Source: CAZTDD01 sp964612675 (GTDB lineage Bacteria; Hinthialibacterota; Hinthialibacteria; Hinthialibacterales; JAKPRU01). Taken from it: a stretch of 64,000 bases of DNA. The notes beneath the pieces were generated by a model. That model was not told the origin of the DNA, did no database searches, and saw only the letters and a program-made list of their open reading frames with translations. A program made the translations under genes and the position numbers. Below, one piece after another: positions 52,630-61,585 of this stretch; the stretch's first letter is position 1, and every line of letters starts with the position of its first letter. Location of the stretch: assembly GCA_964612675.1 (NCBI GenBank), contig CAZTDD010000014.1, positions 1-64,000 on the forward strand, read 5' to 3'.

Positions 52630-53897
52630 TGCAAAACGATCGAATATTTGCCACTTACTATGTCGAAACCCCCTGCGCTCTTGAAGAGGCCGCTGAAGTC
52701 CTCGCCTCCGAACAGTCCACCGGTACGTTCGTGCGGTTGCCCGGTGAGACCGATGAACTCCGTGAGCGGTTTGCGGCTCGGGTTGAGAAAGTCACTCCAC
52801 TCGAAATTGTCGACGCACCCGCATTCCCCGGTTCGAAACCGCTCAAGGCGCCCCCCGGTCCGGTACGCTATCACCGTGGAGAGTTACAAATTTCTTTTTC
52901 AATGGAGAGTTCAGGACCGAAATTAACCTCAGTACTGTCCGCCGTAGCGGGTGGTCTGTTCGAACTACGTACATTTTCCGGCATCCGGCTAATCGACATT
53001 GAGTTGCCGCAAGCCTTTACGGAAGCCTATCCGGGCCCTCAATTTGGCATTCAAGGAACGCGCGAACTAACAGGGGTACACGAGGGGCCGATCATTGGGA
53101 CGATCACAAAACCCTCGGTCGGACTCACACCGGAAGATACTGCGGAATTGGTACGGAAATTGGCTGCAGCGGATGTGGATTTTATCAAAGACGACGAGAT
53201 TATGGCCAATCCGCCATACTCACCTCTCGAAAAGCGCGTGGATGCCGTGATGCGAGTCATTAACAACCACGCCGATCGCACGGGCAAAAAGGTGATGTAT
53301 GCGTTTCATATCAGTGACGATTTGGAGGAAATGCTTCGTCATCACGATACCGTGCAGAAGGCGGGCGGAACGTGCGTGATGGTTAGTGTAAATACGGCAG
53401 GAATAACCGGCCTTTCCTATTTGCGAAAACGCTGTGCGCTTCCAATTCACGCTCACCGCAACGGCTGGGGAATGATCACGCGACATCCTCTGTTGGGAAT
53501 GTCATTTCCTGTATTTCAAAAAATATGGCGGACAGTGGGAGTCGATCACATTCACACAAACGGGTTGGGAAACAAGTTTTGGGAAACGGACGACTCGGTG
53601 GTCGAATCGATTCAAGCATGCCTTTCGCCTTTTCTGGGCGGTTACTATGTCATGCCCGTGGTGTCGTCCGGTCAGTGGGGCGGTCAGGCACCGGAAACGT
53701 ATCGTCGGATTCAAAGCAACGATCTGATGTACGTCGCGGGAGGAGGCATTATGGCCCATCCCGGCGGTCCCGGTGCGGGGGTTATAGCGATCCGTCAGGC
53801 ATGGGAGGCGGCCCGAAAGGGTATTCCGCTCGATGATTATGCGAAAGAACATGTAGAGCTACGACAATCCTTGGAGAAATTCGGCAACAAAAAATAA
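52629..53897 (+). CDS. oiaX: RuBisCO-like protein of the apiose pathway (3-oxo-isoapionate-4-phosphate cleaving)
   Basis: A 422-residue form IV RuBisCO-like protein. RuBisCO active-site landmarks remain: Lys161 in TITKPSVGL, the carbamylation motif FIKDDE (Lys187, Asp189, Glu190), His307 and His309 in DHIHTNG, the loop-6 Lys316 in GNKFWE, and GGGIMAHPGG. The second Lys of the KPK motif is Ser (KPS). Two RLP activities are known in D-apiose catabolism, a transcarboxylase/hydrolase giving 3-phosphoglycerate plus glycolate, and a decarboxylase; which applies cannot be read here. The adjacent kinase oiaK supplies the phosphorylated substrate. A role in carbon fixation is not supported. Confidence 0.75.
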   Translation: MQNDRIFATYYVETPCALEEAAEVLASEQSTGTFVRLPGETDELRERFAARVEKVTPLEIVDAPAFPGSKPLKAPPGPVRYHRGELQISFSMESSGPKLTSVLSAVAGGLFELRTFSGIRLIDIELPQAFTEAYPGPQFGIQGTRELTGVHEGPIIGTITKPSVGLTPEDTAELVRKLAAADVDFIKDDEIMANPPYSPLEKRVDAVMRVINNHADRTGKKVMYAFHISDDLEEMLRHHDTVQKAGGTCVMVSVNTAGITGLSYLRKRCALPIHAHRNGWGMITRHPLLGMSFPVFQKIWRTVGVDHIHTNGLGNKFWETDDSVVESIQACLSPFLGGYYVMPVVSSGQWGGQAPETYRRIQSNDLMYVAGGGIMAHPGGPGAGVIAIRQAWEAARKGIPLDDYAKEHVELRQSLEKFGNKK

Positions 53898-53901
53898 ACC
53901 G

Positions 53902-55311
53902 ATGGATGAGATCATGTGTGGAAATAATTCAATACTTATAGGCTATTACGGTGATGATTTTACAGGGTCGACCGATGTGATGGAGGCGCTTACACGCGGC
54001 GGTCTGCGAACGGTCTGTTTTTTGACACCTCCCACACCGGAGACGATCCGAAAATATGAAGGATTGCGCGCGTTCGGCGTGGCTGGAATCAGTCGGTCGT
54101 TGCCCAGTGAAGAAATGGAAGCGGAACTCCGCCCGGTTTTCGAAGCAATCCGCGACATGAAAGCTCCTCTCATCCATTATAAAACATGCTCGACTTTCGA
54201 CTCTTCTCCGGAAATCGGAAGCATCGGAAAAGCGATCGATGTCGGATATGATGTTTTTTCGCCTCCGTATGTCTCGACAATGATTGGCGCTCCAATACTG
54301 GGCCGGTATTGCGTCTTCGGGAACCTGTTCGCCCGCTCCGGTCTCGACACGGAGCCGTTTCGCTTGGATCGGCATCCGACGATGAGCAGACACCCGATCA
54401 CTCCGATGAACGAGAGCGATCTACGTATCCACCTCTCGCAGCAAACAACGAAGAAGACAGCATTGTTCGATATCCTCGAAGTTGCCAAGCCCCTCGAGGC
54501 AGCCAGAAAGAGTTTCGAAACACTGCTGGAAGAAAAACCGGACATTGTACTTTTCGATACCCTTTATGACGATCATCTACCAACGATCGGCAATCTTATC
54601 GGTAGCCAGGCGGATCCTGAGAATCCTATTTTTCTTGTCGGGTCCTCCGGTGTAGAATATGCACTTGCAGCGTATTGGCACTCGATCGGCATTTCGGAAC
54701 CGCGAACGTTTCCCGATCCAGGCGAGGTGGACCAGCTCCTGACGCTCTCAGGAAGTTGCTCGCCGGTTTCGGGAAGACAGATTCAATGGGCAGTGGATCA
54801 CGGCAGCTGTGAAATTCCTCTCGACACGGAAAAACTGTTGGGAAGCGAAGAAACCGATAAAGAGTGCGAACAGGCGGCACGCAACGCCCTCGAACTGCTC
54901 GACCAGGGGCGCAGCGTGATCATCCATACCGCAAAAGGTCCATCCGATATTCGACGCGAAGGGACCATACGGCGTCTGAAAGAAATCGGGATGAGCGAGA
55001 TGGATATTAAGCTGAGAAGCGGCAAGTTTTTCGGGGAGGCAATGGGAAAAATCTTTCTTAGAATTATGCAACAAAAGAAATTGCGTAGAACCGCCGTTAT
55101 TGGAGGAGACACGTGCGGGTATTTCGCCAAGCACGTAGGGATTGAGGCGGTGGAGATGATCGGTCCGCTGGCTCCAGGAGGACCTCTGTGTCATATCCAT
55201 AAACCCGATTCTCCTCTGGATGGATTGGAGATTCTATTTAAGGGCGGCCAGGTAGGAAAAACAGATATATTCAGAATAATCAAACGGGGAGTGCCTCCCA
55301 CGGACGAATAA
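53902..55311 (+). CDS. oiaK: 3-oxo-isoapionate kinase (DUF1537, four-carbon acid sugar kinase family)
   Basis: A 469-residue kinase of the DUF1537 fold. The N-terminal half carries GYYGDDFTGSTDVMEAL, the acid-sugar binding motif with Asp pair; HYKTCSTFDSSPEIGSIGKA is the second. The C-terminal nucleotide half has LTLSGSCSPVSGRQIQWA and AVIGGDTCGYFAKHVG. OiaK phosphorylates 3-oxo-isoapionate at O4, giving the RLP substrate. ATG 53902 is four bases after the RLP stop; ATG 53914 is an alternative. Order and neighbours (RLP before, apnO after) match the oxidative apiose pathway. Confidence 0.82.
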   Translation: MDEIMCGNNSILIGYYGDDFTGSTDVMEALTRGGLRTVCFLTPPTPETIRKYEGLRAFGVAGISRSLPSEEMEAELRPVFEAIRDMKAPLIHYKTCSTFDSSPEIGSIGKAIDVGYDVFSPPYVSTMIGAPILGRYCVFGNLFARSGLDTEPFRLDRHPTMSRHPITPMNESDLRIHLSQQTTKKTALFDILEVAKPLEAARKSFETLLEEKPDIVLFDTLYDDHLPTIGNLIGSQADPENPIFLVGSSGVEYALAAYWHSIGISEPRTFPDPGEVDQLLTLSGSCSPVSGRQIQWAVDHGSCEIPLDTEKLLGSEETDKECEQAARNALELLDQGRSVIIHTAKGPSDIRREGTIRRLKEIGMSEMDIKLRSGKFFGEAMGKIFLRIMQQKKLRRTAVIGGDTCGYFAKHVGIEAVEMIGPLAPGGPLCHIHKPDSPLDGLEILFKGGQVGKTDIFRIIKRGVPPTDE

Positions 55312-55321
55312 GGAGAAAGAA

Positions 55322-56161
55322 ATGGTTACAACGATCGCGATTTTCGGTGCAGCGGGAAATATGGGGACACGTGCTTGCAATCGGCTCGGCGAGGAAGCGT
55401 CCTACAAATTACTGTACGTGGAAGGGAACGAGACCGGCGAAGCGAAACTGCGTGAGCGAGGCCTCCAACCAACCTCCGCTGAGGAAGCGGTCAAAGAAGC
55501 CGATGTGGCGCTTCTGGCCGTTCCAGACAAATTCATCAAATCAATCGCACCGGAGGTTGTACCGAAGTTGAAAGCGGGAGCGATGGTGATCTGCCTCGAT
55601 CCGGCTGCGCCACATGCCGGGATTCTGCCAAAGCGAGACGACATTTCGTATTTCGTCACACACCCCGCTCACCCTCCTGTGTTCAATGACGAAACCGATA
55701 TGGAAGCGAAACGAGATTTCTTTGGAAGCGGGCAGGCGAAACAGTCAATCGTAAATGCCCTGATGCAAGGCCCTGAAGAGGATTATGCGAAAGGTGAGGC
55801 AATTGCGAAGAAAATGTTCGAACCGCTTCTTCGCTCACACAGGGTAACGGTTGAACAGATGGCGATGCTCGAGCCCGCGTTATCTGAAACACTTGCAGCA
55901 TCTCTCATCACAGCGATTCGTGACGGCATGGATGAAGTCATCCAGCGGGGAGTGCCGCCGGAGGCGGCACGGGATTTCATTCTCGGACACATCAATGTGG
56001 AGTTGGCGATTCTATTTAAGGAGATCGACTGGGATTTCTCGGACGGGGCGAAAAAGGCAATCCGCGAAGCTCAATCGGTCATTTTTCAACCCGACTGGAA
56101 AAAAATATTCGAACCCGAGCACATCAAAGAAAGCGTGGCAAAAATCACAGACACCCTTTGA
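55322..56161 (+). CDS. apnO: D-apionate oxidoisomerase
   Basis: A 279-residue NAD(P)-dependent enzyme of the 6-phosphogluconate dehydrogenase-like superfamily. It has an N-terminal Rossmann IAIFGAAGNMGTRACNRLG, VALLAVPDKFIKSIAPEVVP, and the helical substrate domain with THPAHPPVFND and MEPALSE-like MAMLEPALSETLAASLITAI. ApnO converts D-apionate to 3-oxo-isoapionate, the OiaK substrate. AAGGAG lies 7 bases before ATG 55322, and it is the last gene of the operon; a convergent response regulator follows. The family assignment rests on sequence memory and perfect context. Confidence 0.75.
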   Translation: MVTTIAIFGAAGNMGTRACNRLGEEASYKLLYVEGNETGEAKLRERGLQPTSAEEAVKEADVALLAVPDKFIKSIAPEVVPKLKAGAMVICLDPAAPHAGILPKRDDISYFVTHPAHPPVFNDETDMEAKRDFFGSGQAKQSIVNALMQGPEEDYAKGEAIAKKMFEPLLRSHRVTVEQMAMLEPALSETLAASLITAIRDGMDEVIQRGVPPEAARDFILGHINVELAILFKEIDWDFSDGAKKAIREAQSVIFQPDWKKIFEPEHIKESVAKITDTL

Positions 56162-56224
56162 TGGAGTAACTTTCGTGGAATCGCAACAGCGGTTTATTTG
56201 GCGCGTATTCTAACGGTTATTGTG

Positions 56225-56614
56225 CTACTTGTTTTTCAATTTCGCTTTCAATGTCATTACAAGGATTTTTGGATCGATTGGTTTCTGGAAAATTCCGGCC
56301 AAACCGAGTTCGCGCGAGTCAAGGTTGTAACGCACGGCGTCTCCAGCTGAGCTGAGCATATAAACCGGTCCCTGATACCCTTTATCCTTCAGTTTTTCCG
56401 CCAAAACCGTGCCCGAATCCACGTCTTCCATCATCAGATCGACAATAACGGCGTCCGGTTCGATTCGATCGACAAGTTTCAGACCTTCCTCACCCGTCCC
56501 GGCGGCACCGACGGTAAATCCCTCCGCCTCGAGCGTCAACCGTAAAGCGGCCCGAATGTCCGGGTCGTCATCAATAGTCAGTATGGTTTTCTTCTGCATA
56601 TTCCCTGTATTCAT
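56225..56614 (-). CDS. Single-domain (CheY-like) response regulator at the end of the hox operon
   Basis: A 129-residue receiver domain with acidic pocket TIDDDPDI (Asp15-17), phosphoacceptor Asp59 in VIVDLMME and Lys in IFQKPID. No output domain. ATG 56614 is preceded by GGCAGGAG at 6 bases. It starts 58 bases after hoxH on the same strand, so it is probably cotranscribed with the hydrogenase. A histidine kinase lies divergent at the other end of the operon (61586) and may phosphorylate it; how it acts without an output domain is unknown. It converges with apnO. Confidence 0.85.
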   Translation of the reverse strand: MNTGNMQKKTILTIDDDPDIRAALRLTLEAEGFTVGAAGTGEEGLKLVDRIEPDAVIVDLMMEDVDSGTVLAEKLKDKGYQGPVYMLSSAGDAVRYNLDSRELGLAGIFQKPIDPKILVMTLKAKLKNK

Positions 56615-56672
56615 CGCTGGCTCCTGCCAATCCCCGTCGTGAAGCCGTATCCATATAACTGCGTTGTTGCTT

Positions 56673-58181
56673 TCATTTGCGAATGTTCTTCTCGCCTCCC
56701 GGAAAACACACACCGAGTTCCGGACCTCCACCGCGCACCGTCCGATCGAGCACGCGGCCGGATTCATCGAACAGCTGAATCTCCAGCCCCATCTTGCCGA
56801 CAGCGTGTGTCGCACAACTCAAACATGGGTCGTAAGCCCGAATCCCTACCTCAATATGGTTCAGCAAACCTTCCGTAATCTCTTTAGCGCCTTGCAGATC
56901 TTGCTCGGCGACGACCTGAACAGCCCGGTTCATGGCTTCGTTGTTATTGGTGGTTGAGACGATCAGGTTCGCACGTGTTATCTGATCCGTCTCCGGATGT
57001 ACTTCGTAATGATGGAACAACGTACCCCGGGGAGCCTCAAGCCACGCCACTCCTCTGGAGCGCCGTTCGCCCGTTCGGACAAGGTCGTCGCCCTGTAGAT
57101 CCGAATCGTCAAGCAGTTCCTTGATTTTCTCGGCGGCGTGAACGGTTTCGATCATACGTGCCCAATGGTAGGCGAGTGTCGAATGAACCAGTCGCCCATT
57201 CCCCAGCTTCATAAACTCTTGCCGCTCTTTCTCAGCGATGTCCGTATCGATATAGTCGCAATTATTGATCCGTGCCAGTGGGCCGACGCGATACCACCCC
57301 TTCTCTTTCCCCAGCGGATAAATGAAAGGAAATTTCATATAACTCCAGGGCCGTACTTCTTCGCGAATATAGTCAAGATAATCGGCCGGGAGGATCAAGT
57401 CAAAAATGGATTTTCCATCCGGATTTTTCGCCCGGAGTTTTCCATCATACAAATCCAAACAGCCATCCTCTCGAACGATGCTCAGGAAATTCGACTCGAA
57501 ACTGGCAAAATCAAGCAATTGCCGTCCGCCGCTGTGGATTGTCTTCTTGCAGAGATCAAGGCCCTCCATCGACCACTCAATCATCTTGTCGATGTCTCTG
57601 CGCAACGGATCGCGTTCGTCAAGCAGCAAGTTTTTGTTCACACCTCCCGGAATCGAGCCTGTGCCATGTACCTTCTTACCGGCGGTTGCCTTAATCACTT
57701 CCTGACCGAATTTCCGCATCAGAACAGCCCTTTTCGCCAGTTCCGGATGCTCATAGATTACGCCGACGATATTCCGTTTTTCCACCGGAGCATCAAAACC
57801 GAACAGCAGATCCGGCGAAGCCAAGTGGAAAAAATGCAAGGCATGCGACTGAAACACCTGGCCGTAATGCATGAGACGGCGCATCTTTTCGGCCGTCGGA
57901 GTCAACGAATCCGCTCCAACGATTACGTCCATCGCTTTTGAAGCGCAGAGGAGATGGCTTATCGGACAAATGCCGCACAAACGTTGAACGATCACGGGGG
58001 CTTCCCAATAAAGGCGTCCGCGCACGAAACGCTCGAAACCCCGAAACTCGATAATGTGAAACCGGGCCTGTTCGATTCCACCGGATTCGTCCAGATGGAT
58101 CGTGACCTTTCCGTGTCCCTCAACGCGGGTCACGGGATTGATCACTATTTTACGTGTTGCTTTCTTCGTTGAATCGGTCAC
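56673..58181 (-). CDS. hoxH: NAD-reducing [NiFe] hydrogenase large subunit (HoxH)
   Basis: A 502-residue large subunit. The NiFe centre ligands are Cys69 and Cys72 in RLCGICP (L1) and Cys453 and Cys456 in DPCLSCATH (L2). The early INPVTRVEGHGKV is typical. About 43 residues follow His459, a tail usually removed by a HoxW-type protease when nickel has been inserted. Motif forms agree with group 3d bidirectional NAD-linked hydrogenases. hoxY ends 21 bases upstream. The maturation (hyp) genes and the protease are not in the window; the nikKMLQO importer is. Confidence 0.92.
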   Translation of the reverse strand: MTDSTKKATRKIVINPVTRVEGHGKVTIHLDESGGIEQARFHIIEFRGFERFVRGRLYWEAPVIVQRLCGICPISHLLCASKAMDVIVGADSLTPTAEKMRRLMHYGQVFQSHALHFFHLASPDLLFGFDAPVEKRNIVGVIYEHPELAKRAVLMRKFGQEVIKATAGKKVHGTGSIPGGVNKNLLLDERDPLRRDIDKMIEWSMEGLDLCKKTIHSGGRQLLDFASFESNFLSIVREDGCLDLYDGKLRAKNPDGKSIFDLILPADYLDYIREEVRPWSYMKFPFIYPLGKEKGWYRVGPLARINNCDYIDTDIAEKERQEFMKLGNGRLVHSTLAYHWARMIETVHAAEKIKELLDDSDLQGDDLVRTGERRSRGVAWLEAPRGTLFHHYEVHPETDQITRANLIVSTTNNNEAMNRAVQVVAEQDLQGAKEITEGLLNHIEVGIRAYDPCLSCATHAVGKMGLEIQLFDESGRVLDRTVRGGGPELGVCFPGGEKNIRK

Positions 58182-58202
58182 GATGGTTTAGGTCCTGATC
58201 CG

Positions 58203-58742
58203 TCAGTCGTATTTAATCAATTCGTACGATAATTCCGGCTCCCGTCCTTCGAGAAGCGCTGTAAGAGCCGTCCAGATAACCTCCGCCGACGGAGGACACC
58301 CGGGCAGAAAATAATCGAATTTCACTACCTCATGACAGGGATAAACCTTGTCCAACATGATCGGAATATCCGGGTCGTTTGGAATGACTCCGTCGATTAC
58401 GGTCGGCCCGTTCAGAAATGCCTCTTCGAGACACTCGGTCAATGAGACTGTATTGCGCATGGCGGGGACCCCGCCGGTGAGCGCACACGCGCCAACCGAA
58501 ATCAACGTCTTGCAATGTTTCCGAAAATCTCTCAGAAACTCGACGTTCTCATCGTTGCTCATACCGCCTTCCACCAGGCCGATATCCACCATACGGGTAA
58601 ATGACTTAATGTCGTTGATCGGCGATTTGTCAAATTCGACCAGCTCGACCAGGTCCAGTATTCGTTCGTCAATGTCCAGAAACGACATGTGGCAGCCAAA
58701 GCAGCCTGTGAAATGAGCCGTGGCGATAAGCGGTTTCGTCAT
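58203..58742 (-). CDS. hoxY: NAD-reducing [NiFe] hydrogenase small subunit (HoxY)
   Basis: A 179-residue small subunit lacking a twin-arginine signal, as expected for a cytoplasmic Hox enzyme. The proximal [4Fe-4S] cluster ligands are Cys14 and/or Cys17 (TGCFGCHMSFLD), the Cys in SVGACALTGGVP, and the late CHEVV/LPGCPP cysteines. Only the short form is present, without the extra Fe-S module of membrane-bound enzymes. It lies three bases downstream of hoxU. Confidence 0.92.
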   Translation of the reverse strand: MTKPLIATAHFTGCFGCHMSFLDIDERILDLVELVEFDKSPINDIKSFTRMVDIGLVEGGMSNDENVEFLRDFRKHCKTLISVGACALTGGVPAMRNTVSLTECLEEAFLNGPTVIDGVIPNDPDIPIMLDKVYPCHEVVKFDYFLPGCPPSAEVIWTALTALLEGREPELSYELIKYD

Positions 58743-58745
58743 GGA

Positions 58746-59465
58746 TTACTCTCCCGCTTCCTTCTTCTGTTCGATCTCCGCACCGATTGGCAGTTGATCG
58801 TATCGCCGCCTTCCTATCGGAACATCATATCCTTTACGCTTCACGACCAGACTGCCGGTGGGACAAATGCGGGCGGCTGCATCGGTCGCCTCCATGGCGG
58901 TTTCACCGAGACCGTGTTCGCCGTTGACCGCCACTCGCTTCCATGGCCCTCGCCCCTGAAAACCAAAAACATTTTTCTTATCAAGAATCTTGGACGCCCG
59001 CACACAGCGGCCGCACAGAATACAGCGATCTCGATCAACAAAAACATCCGGGTGTGTCGCGTCCAATTCGCGTTCCGGATATTGATACGGCATCGTCGGC
59101 GCCAGCATTCCGAAACGGTAGCCGAGAGCCTGAAGTTCGCATCGACCGCTGGCTTCGCACGAGGGGCAATAGTGGTTCCCTTCGACAAACAGCATTTCGA
59201 TAATGCTACGGCGCAGCTCATTCAATTCGTCCGTGTCGGTTTCAATAACGATCCCCTCACTCACGGGACACAAGCAGGAGCTGGTTGCCCGCCCGTTCAC
59301 TTTGACCGTGCAAACACGACAATGCCCGGCGGGAGGAAGATCGGGATGATAACAGAGCCGTGGGATATAGATCCCCGCCGCCTCCGCCGCTTGGAGAATC
59401 GTTTGGCCCTCTTTCGCGTCCACCAGTTCACCATCGATAATCAAGGTGACGGTATTGTCGTTCAT
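58746..59465 (-). CDS. hoxU: Hox diaphorase Fe-S subunit (HoxU/NuoG-like)
   Basis: A 239-residue protein similar to the N-terminal part of NuoG. A plant-type [2Fe-2S] module with CYHPDLPPAGHCRVC and CLCPVSEG is followed by the His/Cys motif for a [4Fe-4S] cluster (HYCPSCEASGRCELQ) and a further CILCGRCVRA with CPTG. It passes electrons between the HoxEF flavin and HoxY. ATG 59465 overlaps the hoxEF stop by four bases (ATGA). Confidence 0.9.
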   Translation of the reverse strand: MNDNTVTLIIDGELVDAKEGQTILQAAEAAGIYIPRLCYHPDLPPAGHCRVCTVKVNGRATSSCLCPVSEGIVIETDTDELNELRRSIIEMLFVEGNHYCPSCEASGRCELQALGYRFGMLAPTMPYQYPERELDATHPDVFVDRDRCILCGRCVRASKILDKKNVFGFQGRGPWKRVAVNGEHGLGETAMEATDAAARICPTGSLVVKRKGYDVPIGRRRYDQLPIGAEIEQKKEAGE

Positions 59466-61240
59466 GCCTCCTCCTTCAGGGTCGGCGTTCGGCCCATGGC
59501 CGCGCTCCCCTCTTCCAAAGCCGCGGAAAGGTCAAAGGAAGGAATAAAATCATCCGTTCCGATCTTGTTGTAATATAATTCAGGGAAGTTCCGCAACGTG
59601 GTCAAAATGGGATTTGCCGCTGTCTGCCCCAGTCCGCACCGGCTCATGGTTTTGATCGTTTTTCCCAAGCGTTCCAATTCCGTCAGGTCGTCGGATGTTC
59701 CCCGTCCGTTAAGGACCTTCTCCAGTTTGTTCAGCAGAATCGTGTTGCCCGCCCTACACGGTGCACACCAACCGCACGATTCGTCCACGAAAAACTCGAC
59801 AAACTGACGCATGTACTCCAGAATATCCCGACTTGGGCCGAAAACGATGATCGATCCCCCCGTGGGTAAATCCTCGAATGAGATGCTTCGACCGAAGTCT
59901 TTCGGGGCGATACACTCGCCGGAAGCGCCGCCCACTTGGACGGCTTCAGCGTCCTCGGCACCAATCAGTTCCAGCACGCCCTCAACCGTGATCCCATATT
60001 CGACCTCGTATATGCCGGGTGAATCACAGTCTCCCGATACGCTCAACAGTTTCGTACCGGTCGAGTCCTGTGTGCCGAATCCGGCGAACCAATCCGCCCC
60101 TTTCTCAATAATCCGTGCGGCACAGCACAGAGTTTCGACGTTGTTCACGGAAGAAGGTTGCCCCAAGTAGCCATGTTGAACCGGAAAGGGAGGACGATCG
60201 CGAGGGGCTCCACGTTTGCCTTCAAGGGATTCGATCAGCGCAGATTCCTCCCCGCAAATGTACGCTCCGGCTCCGATCTGAATCCGGATATCGAAATTGA
60301 ATGCTTCCCGGCCACAGATGTCTTCCCCTAAAACCCCCAACCGTCGCCGTTTGGCAAGGATTTGTTCCAGATGATCGCGCAGATACTCGTATTCCGCTCG
60401 AAGATAGAATAGGCCGTTTTCGGCGCCGAGAACATACCCTGCAATGGTCATTCCTTCAAAGACAAGATCCGCCTTTTCCGTAAGAATAACGCGATCCTTG
60501 AATGTCCCGGGTTCACCTTCGTCGGCGTTACAGATGACGTAGTGTGTCTTTCCAGCGTTCTTCTTGCAGAAGTCCCATTTCATGGCCGTAGGGAACCCCG
60601 CCCCACCTCGGCCACGAAGACGAGCCTTGTTGATCTCAGAAATGACTTCCTTTGGCTCCATATTGAGCGCTTTTCGAATTGCCGCGCCGCGCTGCGAGGA
60701 AGCAAACACTACAGGACCGGCCTCCCGAACGTTCGACTCGACCCATCCCTGTCGGTCGAAGGGCTTAAAGCCTTTGTTTTTTCGGATGGCATCGACCATA
60801 GGGGAAACATCGCGCGGTCGCAGGTTTGTCACTGGAATCCCGTTGACCAGGGCGCTCGGCGCATGATCGCTCAAACCGATACACGGTGCGTATTCGAGTG
60901 AAATGAGACCGTCCGGGCTGGTTTCACCAAATTGCACCCCCACAGCGTCTTCGAACGCCTTCGCGACCTCCTCCGCTCCCATCATGCGTTCGACAACGGA
61001 ATACGCCAGACGGATAACGTTCTTTCCTGTGGACTCCGAAGAAAAGTAGGAGTAAAAACTCGTCATGTCTCGCACGTCAACGCGGGCCATTCCAAGTGCA
61101 TTTGCGATTTCGCCTATTACCTCCTCAGAGAGGCGGCCCAGCCGTTCGTGAACGTCACGGGCAATATCCATCAACCGAATGCGATTCTTCCCGTAGAGTT
61201 CTACGGTTTCATGGATAATCTGAAGCTCGTTCTTCTCCAT
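59462..61240 (-). CDS. hoxF: Hox diaphorase flavoprotein, HoxE-HoxF fusion with a degenerate HoxE domain
   Basis: A 592-residue protein of two parts. Residues 1-150 are the thioredoxin-like NuoE/HoxE domain, but its [2Fe-2S] ligands are largely lost: the region normally holding the first Cys pair reads IRLAYSVVERMMGA, and only Cys120 (APCIGLSD) remains of four. Residues 170-592 are NuoF-like: GRGGAGFPTAMKW (NAD/FMN), NADEGEPGTFKDR, AYICGEESALIESLEG and the N3-type [4Fe-4S] motif CGWCAPCRAG with the distant Cys in RCGLGQTAANP. The fusion is known from NAD-linked Hox enzymes; here the E domain is likely structural. Confidence 0.9.
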   Translation of the reverse strand: MEKNELQIIHETVELYGKNRIRLMDIARDVHERLGRLSEEVIGEIANALGMARVDVRDMTSFYSYFSSESTGKNVIRLAYSVVERMMGAEEVAKAFEDAVGVQFGETSPDGLISLEYAPCIGLSDHAPSALVNGIPVTNLRPRDVSPMVDAIRKNKGFKPFDRQGWVESNVREAGPVVFASSQRGAAIRKALNMEPKEVISEINKARLRGRGGAGFPTAMKWDFCKKNAGKTHYVICNADEGEPGTFKDRVILTEKADLVFEGMTIAGYVLGAENGLFYLRAEYEYLRDHLEQILAKRRRLGVLGEDICGREAFNFDIRIQIGAGAYICGEESALIESLEGKRGAPRDRPPFPVQHGYLGQPSSVNNVETLCCAARIIEKGADWFAGFGTQDSTGTKLLSVSGDCDSPGIYEVEYGITVEGVLELIGAEDAEAVQVGGASGECIAPKDFGRSISFEDLPTGGSIIVFGPSRDILEYMRQFVEFFVDESCGWCAPCRAGNTILLNKLEKVLNGRGTSDDLTELERLGKTIKTMSRCGLGQTAANPILTTLRNFPELYYNKIGTDDFIPSFDLSAALEEGSAAMGRTPTLKEEA

Positions 61241-61585
61241 CGTTCCTCGCGTGTCTTTTCCCTCGCCTCACCTGGAACTACACCAGGAGGCGTTTGGAGC
61301 GTCAACTGTCAGGAGACCACAGGAATGCGACTTTTCCAGGAGGACCCGTCGCCGAACCGCCGGTCGAAATCTTCTGTTCGTCCATTTAAAGCAAACCAAT
61401 TAACAACAGAATAAGTCAAGTGTCCATCGGGTATTCGACCGCCCCAAATCCTACTCCGACAATCTTGGAAAAGATAGTGCCCGACTACTTACATTTCTCC
61501 TGCTGTGGCGCTAGATTTTTTAGATAAACGTCAGCCTGCCGGCCAGAGAGTGTGGCAGGGATGATACGCCGGGGATTGCATATCG
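61241..61585. other. Divergent regulatory region between the hox operon and the histidine kinase
   Basis: The 345-base region must hold both promoters. On the minus strand TTGACT occurs about 170 bases upstream of hoxEF but no matching -10 is at standard spacing. A short inverted repeat CCTGG/CCAGG lies near 61271-61288. No sigma54 (GG-N10-GC) site, RNA gene or repeat could be found by eye. Confidence 0.4.

Noticed and set aside
52629..53897. True RuBisCO for CO2 fixation
   Set aside because: The KPK motif is altered, no phosphoribulokinase or small subunit is present, and the neighbours form an apiose pathway.
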